Source: TH1177 sp042138015
GTDB taxonomy: Archaea; Thermoproteota; Nitrososphaeria; Nitrososphaerales; Nitrososphaeraceae
Length of the DNA stretch: 64,000 nucleotides
Reading direction: 5' to 3'
Assembly: GCA_042138015.1 (NCBI GenBank)
Contig: JBHIVA010000003.1
Span: 14,348 to 78,347 of the forward strand
A program made the position numbers and the translations under genes. Below the pieces are notes generated by a model. That model ran no database searches and had not been told where the DNA came from. It saw nothing but the letters and a program-made list of their open reading frames with translations. Positions 9,397-18,796 of this stretch are shown here, piece by piece; position 1 is the stretch's first letter; every line of letters starts with the position of its first letter.

Positions 9397-10008
9397 ATGT
9401 CTGAACAACCCGCGCCTAGGGGGGATGATAAAATCTCGAGGAGAGATTTTTTGAAACTATTGGCCGCTGCGGGAACTGTTGTGACATTTACACCATTTGT
9501 AGATTGGGGTAAGTTTTTGCCTAATCCTGCTGGATCGGCAAATGAAAAAGCAAAGGTTGAACTTCCTGACGGCTCTCAAGCAAATGTAAAGACATTTAAA
9601 GTAAACCATGCAGAAGCTATAATTTATCCAAGATCAGATGACCCGGCGTTAAACGAGGAAGCTTTTAGGACTTGGCAATTTATTAGACTTCCACCTGAGT
9701 TGGGAGGAGAAAAAAACGATGCATCCGCATTTAGAGCCTTCAGTATGGTATGTTTACATTTGTGGTGCTTATGGAAATATTGGCCGGGAGAAGGAAGAAA
9801 GAGGGGAGAGTGTCCTTGCCACGGAAGCCTATATGATCCTTTAACGGGAAAAGCTTATGCTGGTCCTGCTGCTTTGCAGTCACCACCGTCAAATGTTCTT
9901 CCAAACTTAGATTTGGAAGTAGATAAAGATGGAAATGTTTGGATTCTTCCACCTAATTGGAGTGTAAATGGGAATGGAGTTGTAGGATTTGGACGTTTCA
10001 TTACATAA
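9397..10008 (+). CDS. Rieske [2Fe-2S] protein of the cytochrome bc-type complex
   Basis: Electron-transfer subunit taking electrons from quinol at the membrane. Seen: a Tat-type N-terminus (SRRDFLKLLAAAG, residues 14-26) that should also anchor it, then the cluster ligands Cys119-x-His121 and Cys139-x-Cys141-His142, with Cys124 and Cys141 placed for the stabilising disulfide. The 17-residue spacer between the two motifs is within Rieske range. The cytochrome b frame starts inside the last codons of this gene, so the two are co-transcribed. Confidence 0.92.
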   Translation: MSEQPAPRGDDKISRRDFLKLLAAAGTVVTFTPFVDWGKFLPNPAGSANEKAKVELPDGSQANVKTFKVNHAEAIIYPRSDDPALNEEAFRTWQFIRLPPELGGEKNDASAFRAFSMVCLHLWCLWKYWPGEGRKRGECPCHGSLYDPLTGKAYAGPAALQSPPSNVLPNLDLEVDKDGNVWILPPNWSVNGNGVVGFGRFIT

Positions 10009-11539
10009 CGAAAATAGTCTAGTTAGACTCTTCAAGTGGATATATAGTGGATTAGATCGAACAATTTTCATGGGAATGAAATTCACTTTTCCTACACGTT
10101 TTGTCAGTCCTCTGGGTTTTCTAGGAATGCTTACTTTCATTCTCTTTATTATATTGGGTATTACAGGCGCACTTCTCATGTTATGGTATGAACCTATACT
10201 TGATAGAGCTTGGGATAGTGTCGAAAATATCAATGATACAATCCCTTACGGTTTCCATATGAGGAATATTCATTATCATGCGTCAAATGCAATGGTCATG
10301 ATGGCTATTCTTCATATGTATTATCAGTATTTTAGCGGAAGATATAAGATAAGAAATGAGATACTTTGGGTTACAGGTATCCTTATAGGTGTATTGACCA
10401 TTCTAGAAGCTTTCACAGGTTATGACATTATTTTTAGTGAAAGAGCGGAACTTGCAATTTCAATAGCCGCTTCCCTGACTAATTCTATTCCAATAGTGGG
10501 TCCTGATATGCGTGATGCCTTTTTTGGGGCGGGGTTCCATGATTTCATATTACGTTTCTATGCATTCCATGTTTTCTTTTTGCCCATAGTATTAATTGGT
10601 CTGATGGCTCTTCATTTTCCTCGCTTTTTAGTATTCGATGTACCTATGGTCATGGCTATATCAGGTGCGGTAATGATTACAGGAGGTGTATTTCCGGTCG
10701 AAATGGGTTTAAAATTTGATCCTAATGTTCCTCCAGGAATTACTGTACCAGAATGGTATCTGACAGGTTTGTATGCTTTCTTAAGGTCACAGTATGATAA
10801 ATTTGTAACAGGTGTTGCTTGGCCTGGATTATTTATTTTCACTTTACTAATAATACCTTTTATTGATAGGTACAAGAAATTTTCATGGAAGGATAGACCT
10901 ATTATTACAGCAATAGGTATCACTAGTATAGCTCAGATAATCGTAACGACGTATTGGGGATTTTATATAGATCCAGATAGAACAAAGTCTCTTCTAGAAA
11001 GATTAGTAATTGATCCAATCTTTCTTTATACTGTTATGATAGCATTGGTTCCATTGTCTTTTGGATTTACATATCTAATGATAAAATTAGTAAAGAATGC
11101 AGAGGCAAATGCCAAAAAGCAACCAAAAAAGCAAGAAAGTTCTATAAATCTTCCTCAAAAGTGGATATATTATGTCTTTGTAGCGTTGATCGGGTTTCAA
11201 ATATATCTGAATATTGCTGCATATTATGCAGTCCTGAATGGAATGAAAAATATTTCTTTATTTATAATTGGCATAATAATGCTAGTTTTCGCAGGGATGT
11301 TTCACATATATAGACACGGAAGGTCTATTGCCAATAACCCACCTCCTCCCTATATTCCTGTTAGAGAAAAATTAGCAACTGAACAAAAGTCTATTACCGA
11401 TAAATCATTATCCAATGCGAAGGAACAATCAGCCTTGGATAATGCAAATAGTATTAAAAGTAAAGGATTAATAAGCAAGGTATTCAAAACAGGATGGCAA
11501 AAGAAAAACTCTTTTGAAAAGATGTGGAATAAAGATTAG
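9989..11539 (+). CDS. Cytochrome b of the quinol-oxidising complex
   Basis: Membrane di-haem subunit that oxidises quinol and passes electrons to the Rieske protein. Seen: haem ligand pairs His95/His109 and His194/His209, and the quinol-site PEWY motif (residues 254-257). The second pair is 15 residues apart, the spacing of cytochrome b6 rather than bc1 cytochrome b. At 516 residues it carries extra membrane segments beyond PEWY and a hydrophilic Lys/Ser-rich tail. The TTG start overlaps the Rieske gene by 20 bases; a Met about 28 codons in is an alternative start. Confidence 0.92.
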   Translation: MDVSLHNENSLVRLFKWIYSGLDRTIFMGMKFTFPTRFVSPLGFLGMLTFILFIILGITGALLMLWYEPILDRAWDSVENINDTIPYGFHMRNIHYHASNAMVMMAILHMYYQYFSGRYKIRNEILWVTGILIGVLTILEAFTGYDIIFSERAELAISIAASLTNSIPIVGPDMRDAFFGAGFHDFILRFYAFHVFFLPIVLIGLMALHFPRFLVFDVPMVMAISGAVMITGGVFPVEMGLKFDPNVPPGITVPEWYLTGLYAFLRSQYDKFVTGVAWPGLFIFTLLIIPFIDRYKKFSWKDRPIITAIGITSIAQIIVTTYWGFYIDPDRTKSLLERLVIDPIFLYTVMIALVPLSFGFTYLMIKLVKNAEANAKKQPKKQESSINLPQKWIYYVFVALIGFQIYLNIAAYYAVLNGMKNISLFIIGIIMLVFAGMFHIYRHGRSIANNPPPPYIPVREKLATEQKSITDKSLSNAKEQSALDNANSIKSKGLISKVFKTGWQKKNSFEKMWNKD

Positions 11540-12555
11540 ATTATTTTATTTTGTTATGTTAATAAATAAAATTTTTGACAATATATAACACTAATTCTAC
11601 ATCATATTAAATGAGCATATTGTCAATATTATCCATTCAAATATTTTTTTACTTTAGCATTCTTTTTGCTCTTTTTACTAATGGTTTTGATGTTTTTAAT
11701 ACTTGATTATTAGTATACGTGTTGTAAAATGTATACATAACATCCTTTTCATATTTAAAGATAGATAAATCCAGTATTCTATTTTTTAGGTAAAATATTT
11801 AAATGACTATCATAATATTACTTAAAAAGATTTTATCTTAATTATTTCTCTTAATTATAGGGATCATAGTTGAATTGACCTTAAACTATATTACTACTGC
11901 ATATTCAATGTTCACGATTTTTTATTTACAATCTTTTCTGTGATAAAAGGATTTATTTCTCATTCATTGGAGTTATGAAAAATCGTCGCTCTATAGTCAT
12001 ATAAAGTTTTGAAAACTAAAAGAAAATATTGGAATTAAAGATAAAGTTGCTTTTCTATACTCTTTTTTATTAATTATTTGATTGAAACTCTATCCCTTCA
12101 AAATGATAATATTTCTCTAATTAATACCTCTTTTATACAACATAAAGACAGGAGTGAGTTTTAAAGATTGATTGCATAATTAATTATGTGCTTCATGTGT
12201 TGACGGATAAAGGGTATTATACCTATTTATTATATGATTTCTTCTTAGTATAAGTTGAAAAGAGAACAAGGAAGAATAATACCAAAAATAATGAAATAGG
12301 CTTTTTTCAATAAACTTATGTTTGAGTTTATTTTCTTCAGTCGATAAAATATAAAGACTGTGCTGGGTGTTACCTAAACTGATTTCAGCAGACATCGTAA
12401 TACACTTTTCCCTATAATTTTGAATGATTTAGCAATATAACAAAGTATATTTATTTTACGTAGGAATATTCCTTCTTCAAAGATTTAATGGGAAGAATAA
12501 ACTCTAAAATATAAATTATAGTTTTATCTATATCCTAATTAATAGGTATAGAACT
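11540..12555. other. About 1 kb without a convincing gene
   Basis: Very AT-rich, with stops in all frames. A 31-codon hydrophobic frame (about 11611-11706, plus) and a 71-codon frame on the minus strand (12180-12395) lack a clear promoter or recognisable composition. The right end should hold the cupredoxin promoter. I see no repeat or RNA gene here. Confidence 0.5.
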
Positions 12556-13029
12556 ATGGAAAGAGCAACAACAGCTAATATTGGGGGATTATCGATCATT
12601 TTTTTTATCGTTGCTATAACTATAAGTATAGCTTTTTATCAATTTGTCTTCCTGAATGAATTAAATGCAAAACCTCAAATTTCAGAGGAAGTTGCAAATC
12701 CTCCAGAATCTGAAAATGTCTTAATTGTGGAAGGCGCTGCATTACCTAACAATGCTAAATTTTATGATCCCAAAGATGCAAGGGCAACGTTAGAGGTCAA
12801 TAACAAGGTAGTTTGGCTTAATGAAGATACAACTGCCCATACCGTCTCCACAGATGATGATTATCATGATAAGTTATCGGGAAAATTTGATTCCATGGAA
12901 ACGATAGGGTTGATTCCTCCCGGAGGCACATATGAATTTATTTTTACTGAAGATGGTGAATATCCATATCATTGTGAACCACACCCCTGGATGACGGGAA
13001 TAGTCACAGTAGTGAAAAACTTTTCTTAA
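12556..13029 (+). CDS. Membrane-anchored blue copper protein (plastocyanin-like)
   Basis: Type 1 copper electron carrier on the outer face of the membrane. Seen: one N-terminal membrane helix (about residues 10-32), then a cupredoxin domain with ligands His95 (in AHTV), Cys140, His143 and Met146 (in YHCEPHPWM), all present. In thaumarchaea such proteins replace cytochrome c; the nearness to the Rieske/cytochrome b pair suggests it takes electrons from that complex (inference). Confidence 0.92.
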   Translation: MERATTANIGGLSIIFFIVAITISIAFYQFVFLNELNAKPQISEEVANPPESENVLIVEGAALPNNAKFYDPKDARATLEVNNKVVWLNEDTTAHTVSTDDDYHDKLSGKFDSMETIGLIPPGGTYEFIFTEDGEYPYHCEPHPWMTGIVTVVKNFS

Positions 13030-13037
13030 TTCTTTTG

Positions 13038-13436
13038 TTATGGATTTTCATCAAGTTTATTATTTCTGATCACTAAAAAAACAATATCATTTGCAACTTC
13101 CTTATGTTCTTGTATTATTGATGTTCTAAACTTGACTTTCGTTGAATTAATTGTAGGGATATGGTTTGTTATTGCTGAGAATTCAATTCTATTTGCATTT
13201 TTTAAATCAGACTTGAAAATTGATATCCTTGAGTAACTATGGTTAATTTTTTTCCCATTGATTTCAAGATAATTAAAAATATCACTAGAATTTTCAATTT
13301 GTGAATTAATTACAACTGTGTCAAATCTTCCATCATAATTTATTACAATTGTTCCGTGAATTTCCTTATTTGGATATATAAAATCTTCTTTTATCTCAAG
13401 TTTTATTAGATCAGATTCCAACATATATTGATCCAT
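13038..13436 (-). CDS. Uncharacterised beta-rich protein, 132 aa
   Basis: Not firmly recognised. The pattern LIKLEIKEDFIYPNKEIHG followed by alternating strands recalls the first strands of arrestin-like or other beta-sandwich domains, but the similarity is only by eye. No signal peptide, metal motif or membrane segment. It converges with the cupredoxin gene, only a few bases apart. Confidence 0.6.
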   Translation of the reverse strand: MDQYMLESDLIKLEIKEDFIYPNKEIHGTIVINYDGRFDTVVINSQIENSSDIFNYLEINGKKINHSYSRISIFKSDLKNANRIEFSAITNHIPTINSTKVKFRTSIIQEHKEVANDIVFLVIRNNKLDENP

Positions 13437-13543
13437 TATTGTATGCTTGTATTAATTTATTGAAAGAATTATTCGTGTATTTAGATTTTTTACGATTAAT
13501 TAAAAATCTTTAAATTTGAAGGTTTTAGATATTTTACTTAACA

Positions 13544-13634
13544 GGGCTCGTAGCTCAGCATGGATAGAGCGCCTGCCTTCTAATTCCATAAAGAAGTAAG
13601 CCGGAAGTCGAGGGATCGAAGCCCTCCGGGCCCG
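13544..13634 (+). tRNA. tRNA-Arg (anticodon UCU) with 16-nt intron
   Basis: Full cloverleaf: acceptor GGGCUCG/CGGGCCC with discriminator G, D arm GCUC/GAGC, anticodon loop CUUCUAA (UCU), T arm GAGGG/CCCUC. The intron (13583-13598) sits at the canonical 37/38 site; CUUCU of the loop pairs with AGAAG near the intron end, leaving UAA as a bulge next to the anticodon stem, a relaxed bulge-helix-bulge. The spliced anticodon stem CCUGC/GCCGG has one U-C mismatch (29/41). A ctttaaat box lies about 30 bases upstream. Confidence 0.93.
13583..13598 (+). other. Intron of tRNA-Arg(UCU)
   Basis: Sixteen bases between A37 and A38. By shifting one base the same mature tRNA results, so the exact cut is uncertain by a base. 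Its 3' part (AGAAG) pairs with the anticodon loop to make the splicing substrate. Confidence 0.8.
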
Positions 13635-13702
13635 TTATATAATGTTAAAATAGGATTCACAATGTAATACAAATTTTGATAAATAACCTACTTATTATGA
13701 AT

Positions 13703-13903
13703 TTATGAAGGAGCTGAAGTTAGAAATTCTCCTATTATTTTGATGACAAAACCTATAGTTCCTACTACACCAAGTCCTAAAAGTATAAATCTCAAATGAG
13801 TCAAATAATCATCCTTAGATGTTTTTTTTGCTAATAATAAAGTCTGATACATATCTAAAATTTTACGTTCCACATATGAAAATATCTGTGGTAGAGTTAA
13901 CAA
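13703..13903 (-). CDS. secE: Preprotein translocase subunit SecE (Sec61-gamma)
   Basis: Small essential clamp subunit of the SecYEG channel. Seen: an amphipathic N-terminal helix (YVERKILDMYQTLLLAKKTSKDDY) and a single C-terminal membrane helix (LRFILLGLGVVGTIGFVIKII, about residues 37-58), the standard SecE plan. The listed start is TTG; a GTG ten codons later or an ATG at codon 18 are alternatives, and the family usually has only a short head before the amphipathic helix. Confidence 0.85.
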   Translation of the reverse strand: MLTLPQIFSYVERKILDMYQTLLLAKKTSKDDYLTHLRFILLGLGVVGTIGFVIKIIGEFLTSAPS

Positions 13904-13985
13904 TATAGTCTTGATTATTTGAGCTTTATTTGAATTTAACTAAAATAAATCTTATTCAATCTTATTTATTTAATTTCATCTAATA

Positions 13986-14438
13986 TTATTTTGAATAATC
14001 AGGGTCCTTTTCAGTTCTTTGCATTTCAACAAAAGTTTCAGTATTTTGTATACCTTCAATCTTGCCAATTCTTTCAATAACAATATTGTGCAATTCTTCT
14101 AAAGTACTAGCATTAAGATTCACGATCATATCAAATCTACCAGTGACTTCTGACAAATAGCGTATCTCTGGAATTTGGAGTAGCTCCAGGTGGATCGTTT
14201 CTTTTCTTTTCGGATCTCTATTTATTCCAACAGTTGCTTTTATGTTAAGACCAAGTAAGGATTCATTTACTACTATTGTAAATTTTTTTATTAAATTCCT
14301 TTTTGATAAACGTTTAATTCTGCTATAAAGTACTGAGGAGTTGATGCTTAATTTCTTACTCAATTGGGGTACTGAAATACTAGCATCTCTGCTAAGTTCA
14401 GTTAATATTTTCATATCAAGCTCATCAAATCGCTGCAA
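13986..14438 (-). CDS. Lrp/AsnC family transcriptional regulator
   Basis: Full-length Lrp-type regulator: N-terminal helix-turn-helix (about residues 5-55, LDMKILTELSRDASISVPQLSKKL and SVLYSRIKRL) and a C-terminal ligand-binding RAM domain ending in TETFVEMQRTEK. The start is TTG; a downstream ATG would remove the first helix. Effector unknown. The stand-alone RAM protein at 7.8 kb could be a partner (speculative). Confidence 0.9.
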   Translation of the reverse strand: MQRFDELDMKILTELSRDASISVPQLSKKLSINSSVLYSRIKRLSKRNLIKKFTIVVNESLLGLNIKATVGINRDPKRKETIHLELLQIPEIRYLSEVTGRFDMIVNLNASTLEELHNIVIERIGKIEGIQNTETFVEMQRTEKDPDYSK

Positions 14439-14623
14439 TATACATCGGCAATACCTTACTAATCTAGATTAATAAATGTAATTATATTTTTAAACAAATT
14501 ATTATAATATTTTGATTTATTTATTTATTTTTTACATGTGACATGAATAAAATATAATTATTGGAATTATTTCATAATTTTTCATAGTAAATAATATATA
14601 ATTAAATTATTCACTTTCTTCCA

Positions 14624-15127
14624 ATGTTTGGAATTGGGAAGATTAAACCAGGTGATTATATTTTTTCAGTAAAAAAAGATAATGATAACAATATGATAAT
14701 TGTTGGAAGAGTCCAATCAGTTCATAAAAATATATTAAATGTTATAGGGTTTTTCGTAAATCCAAGAGGATTGATAGAACGTAAACTAAAGGGGATTATA
14801 GGAAAACGATCAACTGAGGTTCTACAGGACCCAGATCCTAATAATTGTATTTTTATCTTAATTGATAGAATTGAAACTGGAAATTTTTCTGGTGAAATTA
14901 ATCAGGAGAAGGATAAAGTCATTTGGATAAATGAGAAAAGATACTTTATTCTTGACGGTTGGGTACGAGAAAATTTGCCGGATATGGTTGCAGATGTATT
15001 ATATTCTACATCAGAGGCGGAACGACATCATTCTCGATCACTTTTGATGGAAAAAATGAATTCTCTTTATGATAAAGACCTTAAGGAGCATCTCTATGCG
15101 GTAGCAAGAAGTACCAAGATTCTATAA
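14624..15127 (+). CDS. Uncharacterised protein, 167 aa
   Basis: Not recognised. It begins MFGIGKIKPGDYIFSV, with a beta-rich first half (IIVGRVQSVHKNILNVIGFFV) and a helical, charged second half (EAERHHSRSLLMEKMNSLYDKDLKEH). No membrane segment or metal motif. It lies 50 bases before the ribosomal P1 gene on the same strand, so it may share its transcript. Confidence 0.65.
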   Translation: MFGIGKIKPGDYIFSVKKDNDNNMIIVGRVQSVHKNILNVIGFFVNPRGLIERKLKGIIGKRSTEVLQDPDPNNCIFILIDRIETGNFSGEINQEKDKVIWINEKRYFILDGWVRENLPDMVADVLYSTSEAERHHSRSLLMEKMNSLYDKDLKEHLYAVARSTKIL

Positions 15128-15177
15128 ATATGAAAGTTTTATATTATGGTTTATCAATACACCGAGTTTGATAATTA

Positions 15178-15480
15178 ATGGAATATGTATATGCGGCGTT
15201 ATTATTGCATAAATTAAAACAGGATATAACTGAAGATAATATAACTAATGTTATAAAAGCTACAGGAACAACCCCTGATGAGGTGAGAATAAAAGCATTA
15301 GTTGCAGCGTTGGGTGAAGTCAATATAGATGAAGCTCTAAAATCTGCACCAATGACTGTTGCTGCTACTGTCCCCACTACAACCCAAGCTCCTACAGAAA
15401 CTTCTGAAAAGACTGAAGAACCTAAAGATGAGAAAAAAGAAGAAGAAGCGCTAGAAGGTCTGTCATCTCTTTTCGGATAG
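15178..15480 (+). CDS. rpl12p: Ribosomal stalk protein P1 (archaeal L12)
   Basis: Acidic stalk protein that dimerises and recruits elongation factors to the large subunit. Seen: the helical N-terminal dimerisation domain (MEYVYAALLLHKL), an Ala/Thr/Pro hinge, a charged Glu/Lys tail and the conserved C-terminus GLSSLFG that binds factors. The ATG follows tgataatta closely. In many archaea this gene follows L10; here it is about 1.7 kb upstream of the L1-L10 pair, with an opposing exchanger gene between. Confidence 0.94.
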   Translation: MEYVYAALLLHKLKQDITEDNITNVIKATGTTPDEVRIKALVAALGEVNIDEALKSAPMTVAATVPTTTQAPTETSEKTEEPKDEKKEEEALEGLSSLFG

Positions 15481-15676
15481 TTTTTACATATTTTATTTTT
15501 AGGTATTATTAACTATTTGTAATAGTATTAACAACATTAATGTGAAGAATCTCAGGTTAGTATTTCGAAATAATAGCCAAAAATTTTTATAAATATTGTT
15601 AATTAAAAATGAGAATATCAATCTTTGATCTCAGGAAATAATTTGACTCATTACATTTGCTCTACTTTTTTTGCTA

Positions 15677-16702
15677 TTAAAAATCTCCCTGAGGAAACAT
15701 AAATTGTATTAGAATACTGAATATATACAATGCTAATAAGAATATGCCAAATAATAATCCTATTTTCTGTCTAAACATTGGAATTACCGCAATGAAGGTT
15801 ACAACAGTAACTAATATTATCTGATAATATAATATTTCACTTAATTCTATTACTTTATAAAATCCAAAATTTGCCATTGCAGCAAAAACTGCTACAGCTA
15901 ATAATACAGTATTATTGAGGATCTTAGAACCTAAAACATTTGCTATTGCAATAGAAGCTCCTGCTGCCCCTTTTCGAGCTAAAATCATCATAGATATTTT
16001 TTCAGGCATTTCACCTGCTATAGGACTAATTATCACTGCTAATATTACAGCAGAAATTCCTATCTCTACAGAAAAACCCTCGAGTGAGTGAATGAAAGGT
16101 TCAGCTCCTAGCAGTATACCGATAGCACCAATTAAAAATGCAATTGTGGCTTTCATCATTTTTTTTCCATTTGTTGAACTCACACCTTCATGTCTATGAT
16201 TAGTGATGTTTTCTATCTTTGAAATCTCCTTTTTTTCCAATAACATCTCATAAAGTGCGATAAATACATATACGACAAACAGAGAACTAAAAATTATTCC
16301 ATCAATGTAGTTATAGCCATCTAAAAACAAAATCAGGCTAATAAATGCAGCACATAACAAAAAAATTTTATCATATTTAAACGAACTGACATCAATTTTC
16401 TTCATAGGTGCTTTGGAAAGTCTGGTTGTAGCTATAATGAGCATTATAGCTAAACCTAATGTCATCATCATTAAATTACTACCTAATCCAGAACCAATAG
16501 CTATGCCAAAGGAGCCATTTGCAGCAGCATAAATTACTATTGCTATTTCTGGGAGTGTAGTTGCAATACTTAATAATACTCTTCCAACAAATTTTGTACC
16601 ATATTTCTCAGATAAATGTTCAGCCCCATAAGACAATATCCAACTCGAAATCGTCAACTCTCCAAGCCACAAAAGCATTGTGACCAGATTGTGTTCACTC
16701 AA
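15677..16702 (-). CDS. Cation/Ca2+ exchanger (CaCA family)
   Basis: Membrane antiporter, probably exchanging Ca2+ for Na+ or H+. Seen: about ten hydrophobic segments in two inverted halves. Each half has an alpha-repeat: TTLPEIAIVIYAA with IGSGLGSNLMMM in the first, and SPIAGEMPEKISMM with IANVLGSKILNN in the second. The acidic residues of both repeats (the E of LPE, the E of GEMPE) are kept. A hydrophilic loop near residues 150-180 separates the halves. Ion specificity cannot be read. Confidence 0.87.
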   Translation of the reverse strand: MSEHNLVTMLLWLGELTISSWILSYGAEHLSEKYGTKFVGRVLLSIATTLPEIAIVIYAAANGSFGIAIGSGLGSNLMMMTLGLAIMLIIATTRLSKAPMKKIDVSSFKYDKIFLLCAAFISLILFLDGYNYIDGIIFSSLFVVYVFIALYEMLLEKKEISKIENITNHRHEGVSSTNGKKMMKATIAFLIGAIGILLGAEPFIHSLEGFSVEIGISAVILAVIISPIAGEMPEKISMMILARKGAAGASIAIANVLGSKILNNTVLLAVAVFAAMANFGFYKVIELSEILYYQIILVTVVTFIAVIPMFRQKIGLLFGIFLLALYIFSILIQFMFPQGDF

Positions 16703-16795
16703 TTTCTAAAACACAATTGAGTATTCTATTTTTTGTCAGACATATCGGTTATTAGGCTAAAGTAACAAATTTTAATTATGTAAATCACCAATTTA

Positions 16796-16981
16796 TTATC
16801 CTATTAAAATTTTAAGATTATCAAAAAAACTTAGTGAACTCAAACGAGATCCGTTCGCCTCAATGGCTAATATGAATTCGGATGGATGTGGAGTAGTCAA
16901 TATTACCATAAAAACTGGTACAGAAGCACATGTGATAATAGTTAATATTATCAACCATAGAGCAGTCATTTTTTGCGCCAT
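16796..16981 (-). CDS. Small membrane protein, 61 aa
   Basis: A 61-residue frame with one strong N-terminal membrane helix (LWLIILTIITCASVPVFMVIL, about residues 8-28, shown here as one segment of the helix) and a short soluble tail. Not recognised. It is divergent from L1, with about 170 bases between the starts. It could be a real micro-protein; coding support is moderate. Confidence 0.5.
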   Translation of the reverse strand: MAQKMTALWLIILTIITCASVPVFMVILTTPHPSEFILAIEANGSRLSSLSFFDNLKILIG

Positions 16982-17149
16982 CTCTTAAACTGAGAATTTA
17001 CGCCGGCAATATATAAATTTTTTAAATCTATTATATTAACAAGGTATAATTTAGATCCGTTAAAAAGAATAAGATAAAATTAATATCTGTATGTAGTAGT
17101 CTCCTAAAGGATTTTAAGTAACTATTTCTTCAATCTTTGTATATTTAAA

Positions 17150-17815
17150 ATGGTAGGAGAATCTGAACTCAAAGAGCTTTTAAGTAAAGCTCGTAAAGGG
17201 TATGAAAAACATAACTTTGATCAATCCGTAGATCTAACTATTGTATTAAAAGATATAGATATTAAAAGAGGGTTTACTTTTAATGAAGTTGTTCAGTTAC
17301 CAAACTCTCCCAGCAAAACATCAACAGTTTGCGTAGTAGCATCTGGGGAGATGGGATCAAGAGCAAAAAAGGCTTCTGCTGATAGGGTAATTGAACCAGA
17401 AGAACTCGATAGATTAGGTACTAATAAAAAAGAAGCGAAAAAAGTCGCAAAAAATTACGACTTCTTTTTATCTGATACTGCATTAATGTCTATAGTAGGT
17501 AAATCCCTTGGACAGTATCTCGGACCTAAAGGTAAAATGCCTACACCTATGCAATACGGAGCTCCTATTGATAATATTTTAGATAGATTTAGAAGTTCTG
17601 TAAGGGTTAGAGTACGAAATCAGCTTAACGTGTCTGCTAAGATAGGTGATGAAAAAATGGAGGATAAACATTTGATTGAAAATGCCAATTCAGTATTATC
17701 GCTTATCGAAAAAAAATTGCCACAAGGTGATAAGAATATACGTAACATGTTGATTAAATTTACAATGAGTAAACCTGCCGATTTACTTAGTACGACAACA
17801 AAGAAAAAAATGTGA
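17150..17815 (+). CDS. rpl1: Ribosomal protein L1
   Basis: Binds 23S rRNA at the L1 stalk and helps release deacylated tRNA; in archaea it also represses its own mRNA. Its 221 residues are typical. Seen: FDQSVDLTIVLKDIDIKRG near the start, the GPKGKMP turn (LGQYLGPKGKMPTP) in the middle and the returning RNA-binding strand near the C-terminus. L10 follows after five bases. Confidence 0.95.
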   Translation: MVGESELKELLSKARKGYEKHNFDQSVDLTIVLKDIDIKRGFTFNEVVQLPNSPSKTSTVCVVASGEMGSRAKKASADRVIEPEELDRLGTNKKEAKKVAKNYDFFLSDTALMSIVGKSLGQYLGPKGKMPTPMQYGAPIDNILDRFRSSVRVRVRNQLNVSAKIGDEKMEDKHLIENANSVLSLIEKKLPQGDKNIRNMLIKFTMSKPADLLSTTTKKKM

Positions 17816-17820
17816 TATAA

Positions 17821-18705
17821 ATGGCAAGCAGAACCAATTACAAATATCCAGGAAAAAAACAGGTCTTGTACCAATCATTGCAGAAACTTCCTAACGACTA
17901 TAAAGTTATAGCTTTGTCAAAAATGAAGAATGTTAGAGCCAGTCAGTTAATGCCTTTACGAAAAAAATTCCATGGGCAAATACACATTAAAATTATTAAA
18001 AATAAAATAGCTCAGAGAGCTTTCGAGAAAGTAAATAATGTAAAAGGTATACACGACTTAAGTAATCAGTTAGAAGGCCAATGCGCGCTAATGTTTACTA
18101 ATACTAACCCATTTAAATTAAATCTTTTATTTGATCAAAACAAGGTATTTTTACCGGCAAAGGGTGGGGATATTGCATCAGGTGATATCACTATCCCAGC
18201 TGGTAATACTGGTATCCCACCTGGGCCAGTTCTTTCTGAGTTCAAGGAGGCCAATGTTCAAACTAAGATCGACCAGGGAAGCATAACAGTTACAAAAGAT
18301 ACTGTAGTTGTGAAAAGCGGCGAGGTAATTTCTCAAAAATTAGCATCATTATTAAGTAAGTTAAATATCAAACCAATAGAAGCTGGAATAACAGTGAATT
18401 ATGCTATTTCTGAAGGATTGAAACTTCAAGAGTCTGATCTTAAACTAGATATTAAAGGATATCTTCAAAACATACAACAATCTCTCCATTCAGCAATTAA
18501 TCTCGCTATCGAATCTGCATACATTACTAGTGATACCCTCATCCCACTATTATCTTTGGCATATCAAAAATCGAGAAATTTAGTTTCAGAGTCTGGTTAT
18601 GTTACCAGTGATACTGTAGAAATAGTATTAATGAAAGCTGAGAGCAAGGCTTTCAGTTTGATGCAAATTGTACAATCAAAAGGATACAACATAAAGGAAA
18701 AATGA
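17821..18705 (+). CDS. rpl10: Ribosomal protein L10 (P0), without the acidic tail
   Basis: Base of the ribosomal stalk: the N-terminal domain binds 23S rRNA and the C-terminal spine helices bind P1/L12 dimers. Seen: the rRNA-binding domain (residues 1-110), the archaeal insertion with IPAGNTGIPPGPVLSEF, and spine helices containing two related stretches (ESAYITSDT and ESGYVTSDT). At 294 residues it stops without the Glu-rich tail and GL..LFG end found on P0 of many archaea and on P1 here. Five bases separate it from L1. Confidence 0.93.
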   Translation: MASRTNYKYPGKKQVLYQSLQKLPNDYKVIALSKMKNVRASQLMPLRKKFHGQIHIKIIKNKIAQRAFEKVNNVKGIHDLSNQLEGQCALMFTNTNPFKLNLLFDQNKVFLPAKGGDIASGDITIPAGNTGIPPGPVLSEFKEANVQTKIDQGSITVTKDTVVVKSGEVISQKLASLLSKLNIKPIEAGITVNYAISEGLKLQESDLKLDIKGYLQNIQQSLHSAINLAIESAYITSDTLIPLLSLAYQKSRNLVSESGYVTSDTVEIVLMKAESKAFSLMQIVQSKGYNIKEK

Positions 18706-18796
18706 TAAAATTTTAAATCTACTATTGAAGGATAAAATAAGGAATGTATTGCGAACACAATAAATAAAGGATAGAGAGTATTTCTATTATTAAATA

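Noticed and set aside
12180..12395. A 71-codon minus-strand frame in the gap before the cupredoxin gene
   Set aside because: No motif, no visible TATA box at the right distance and a composition like the surrounding AT-rich sequence.
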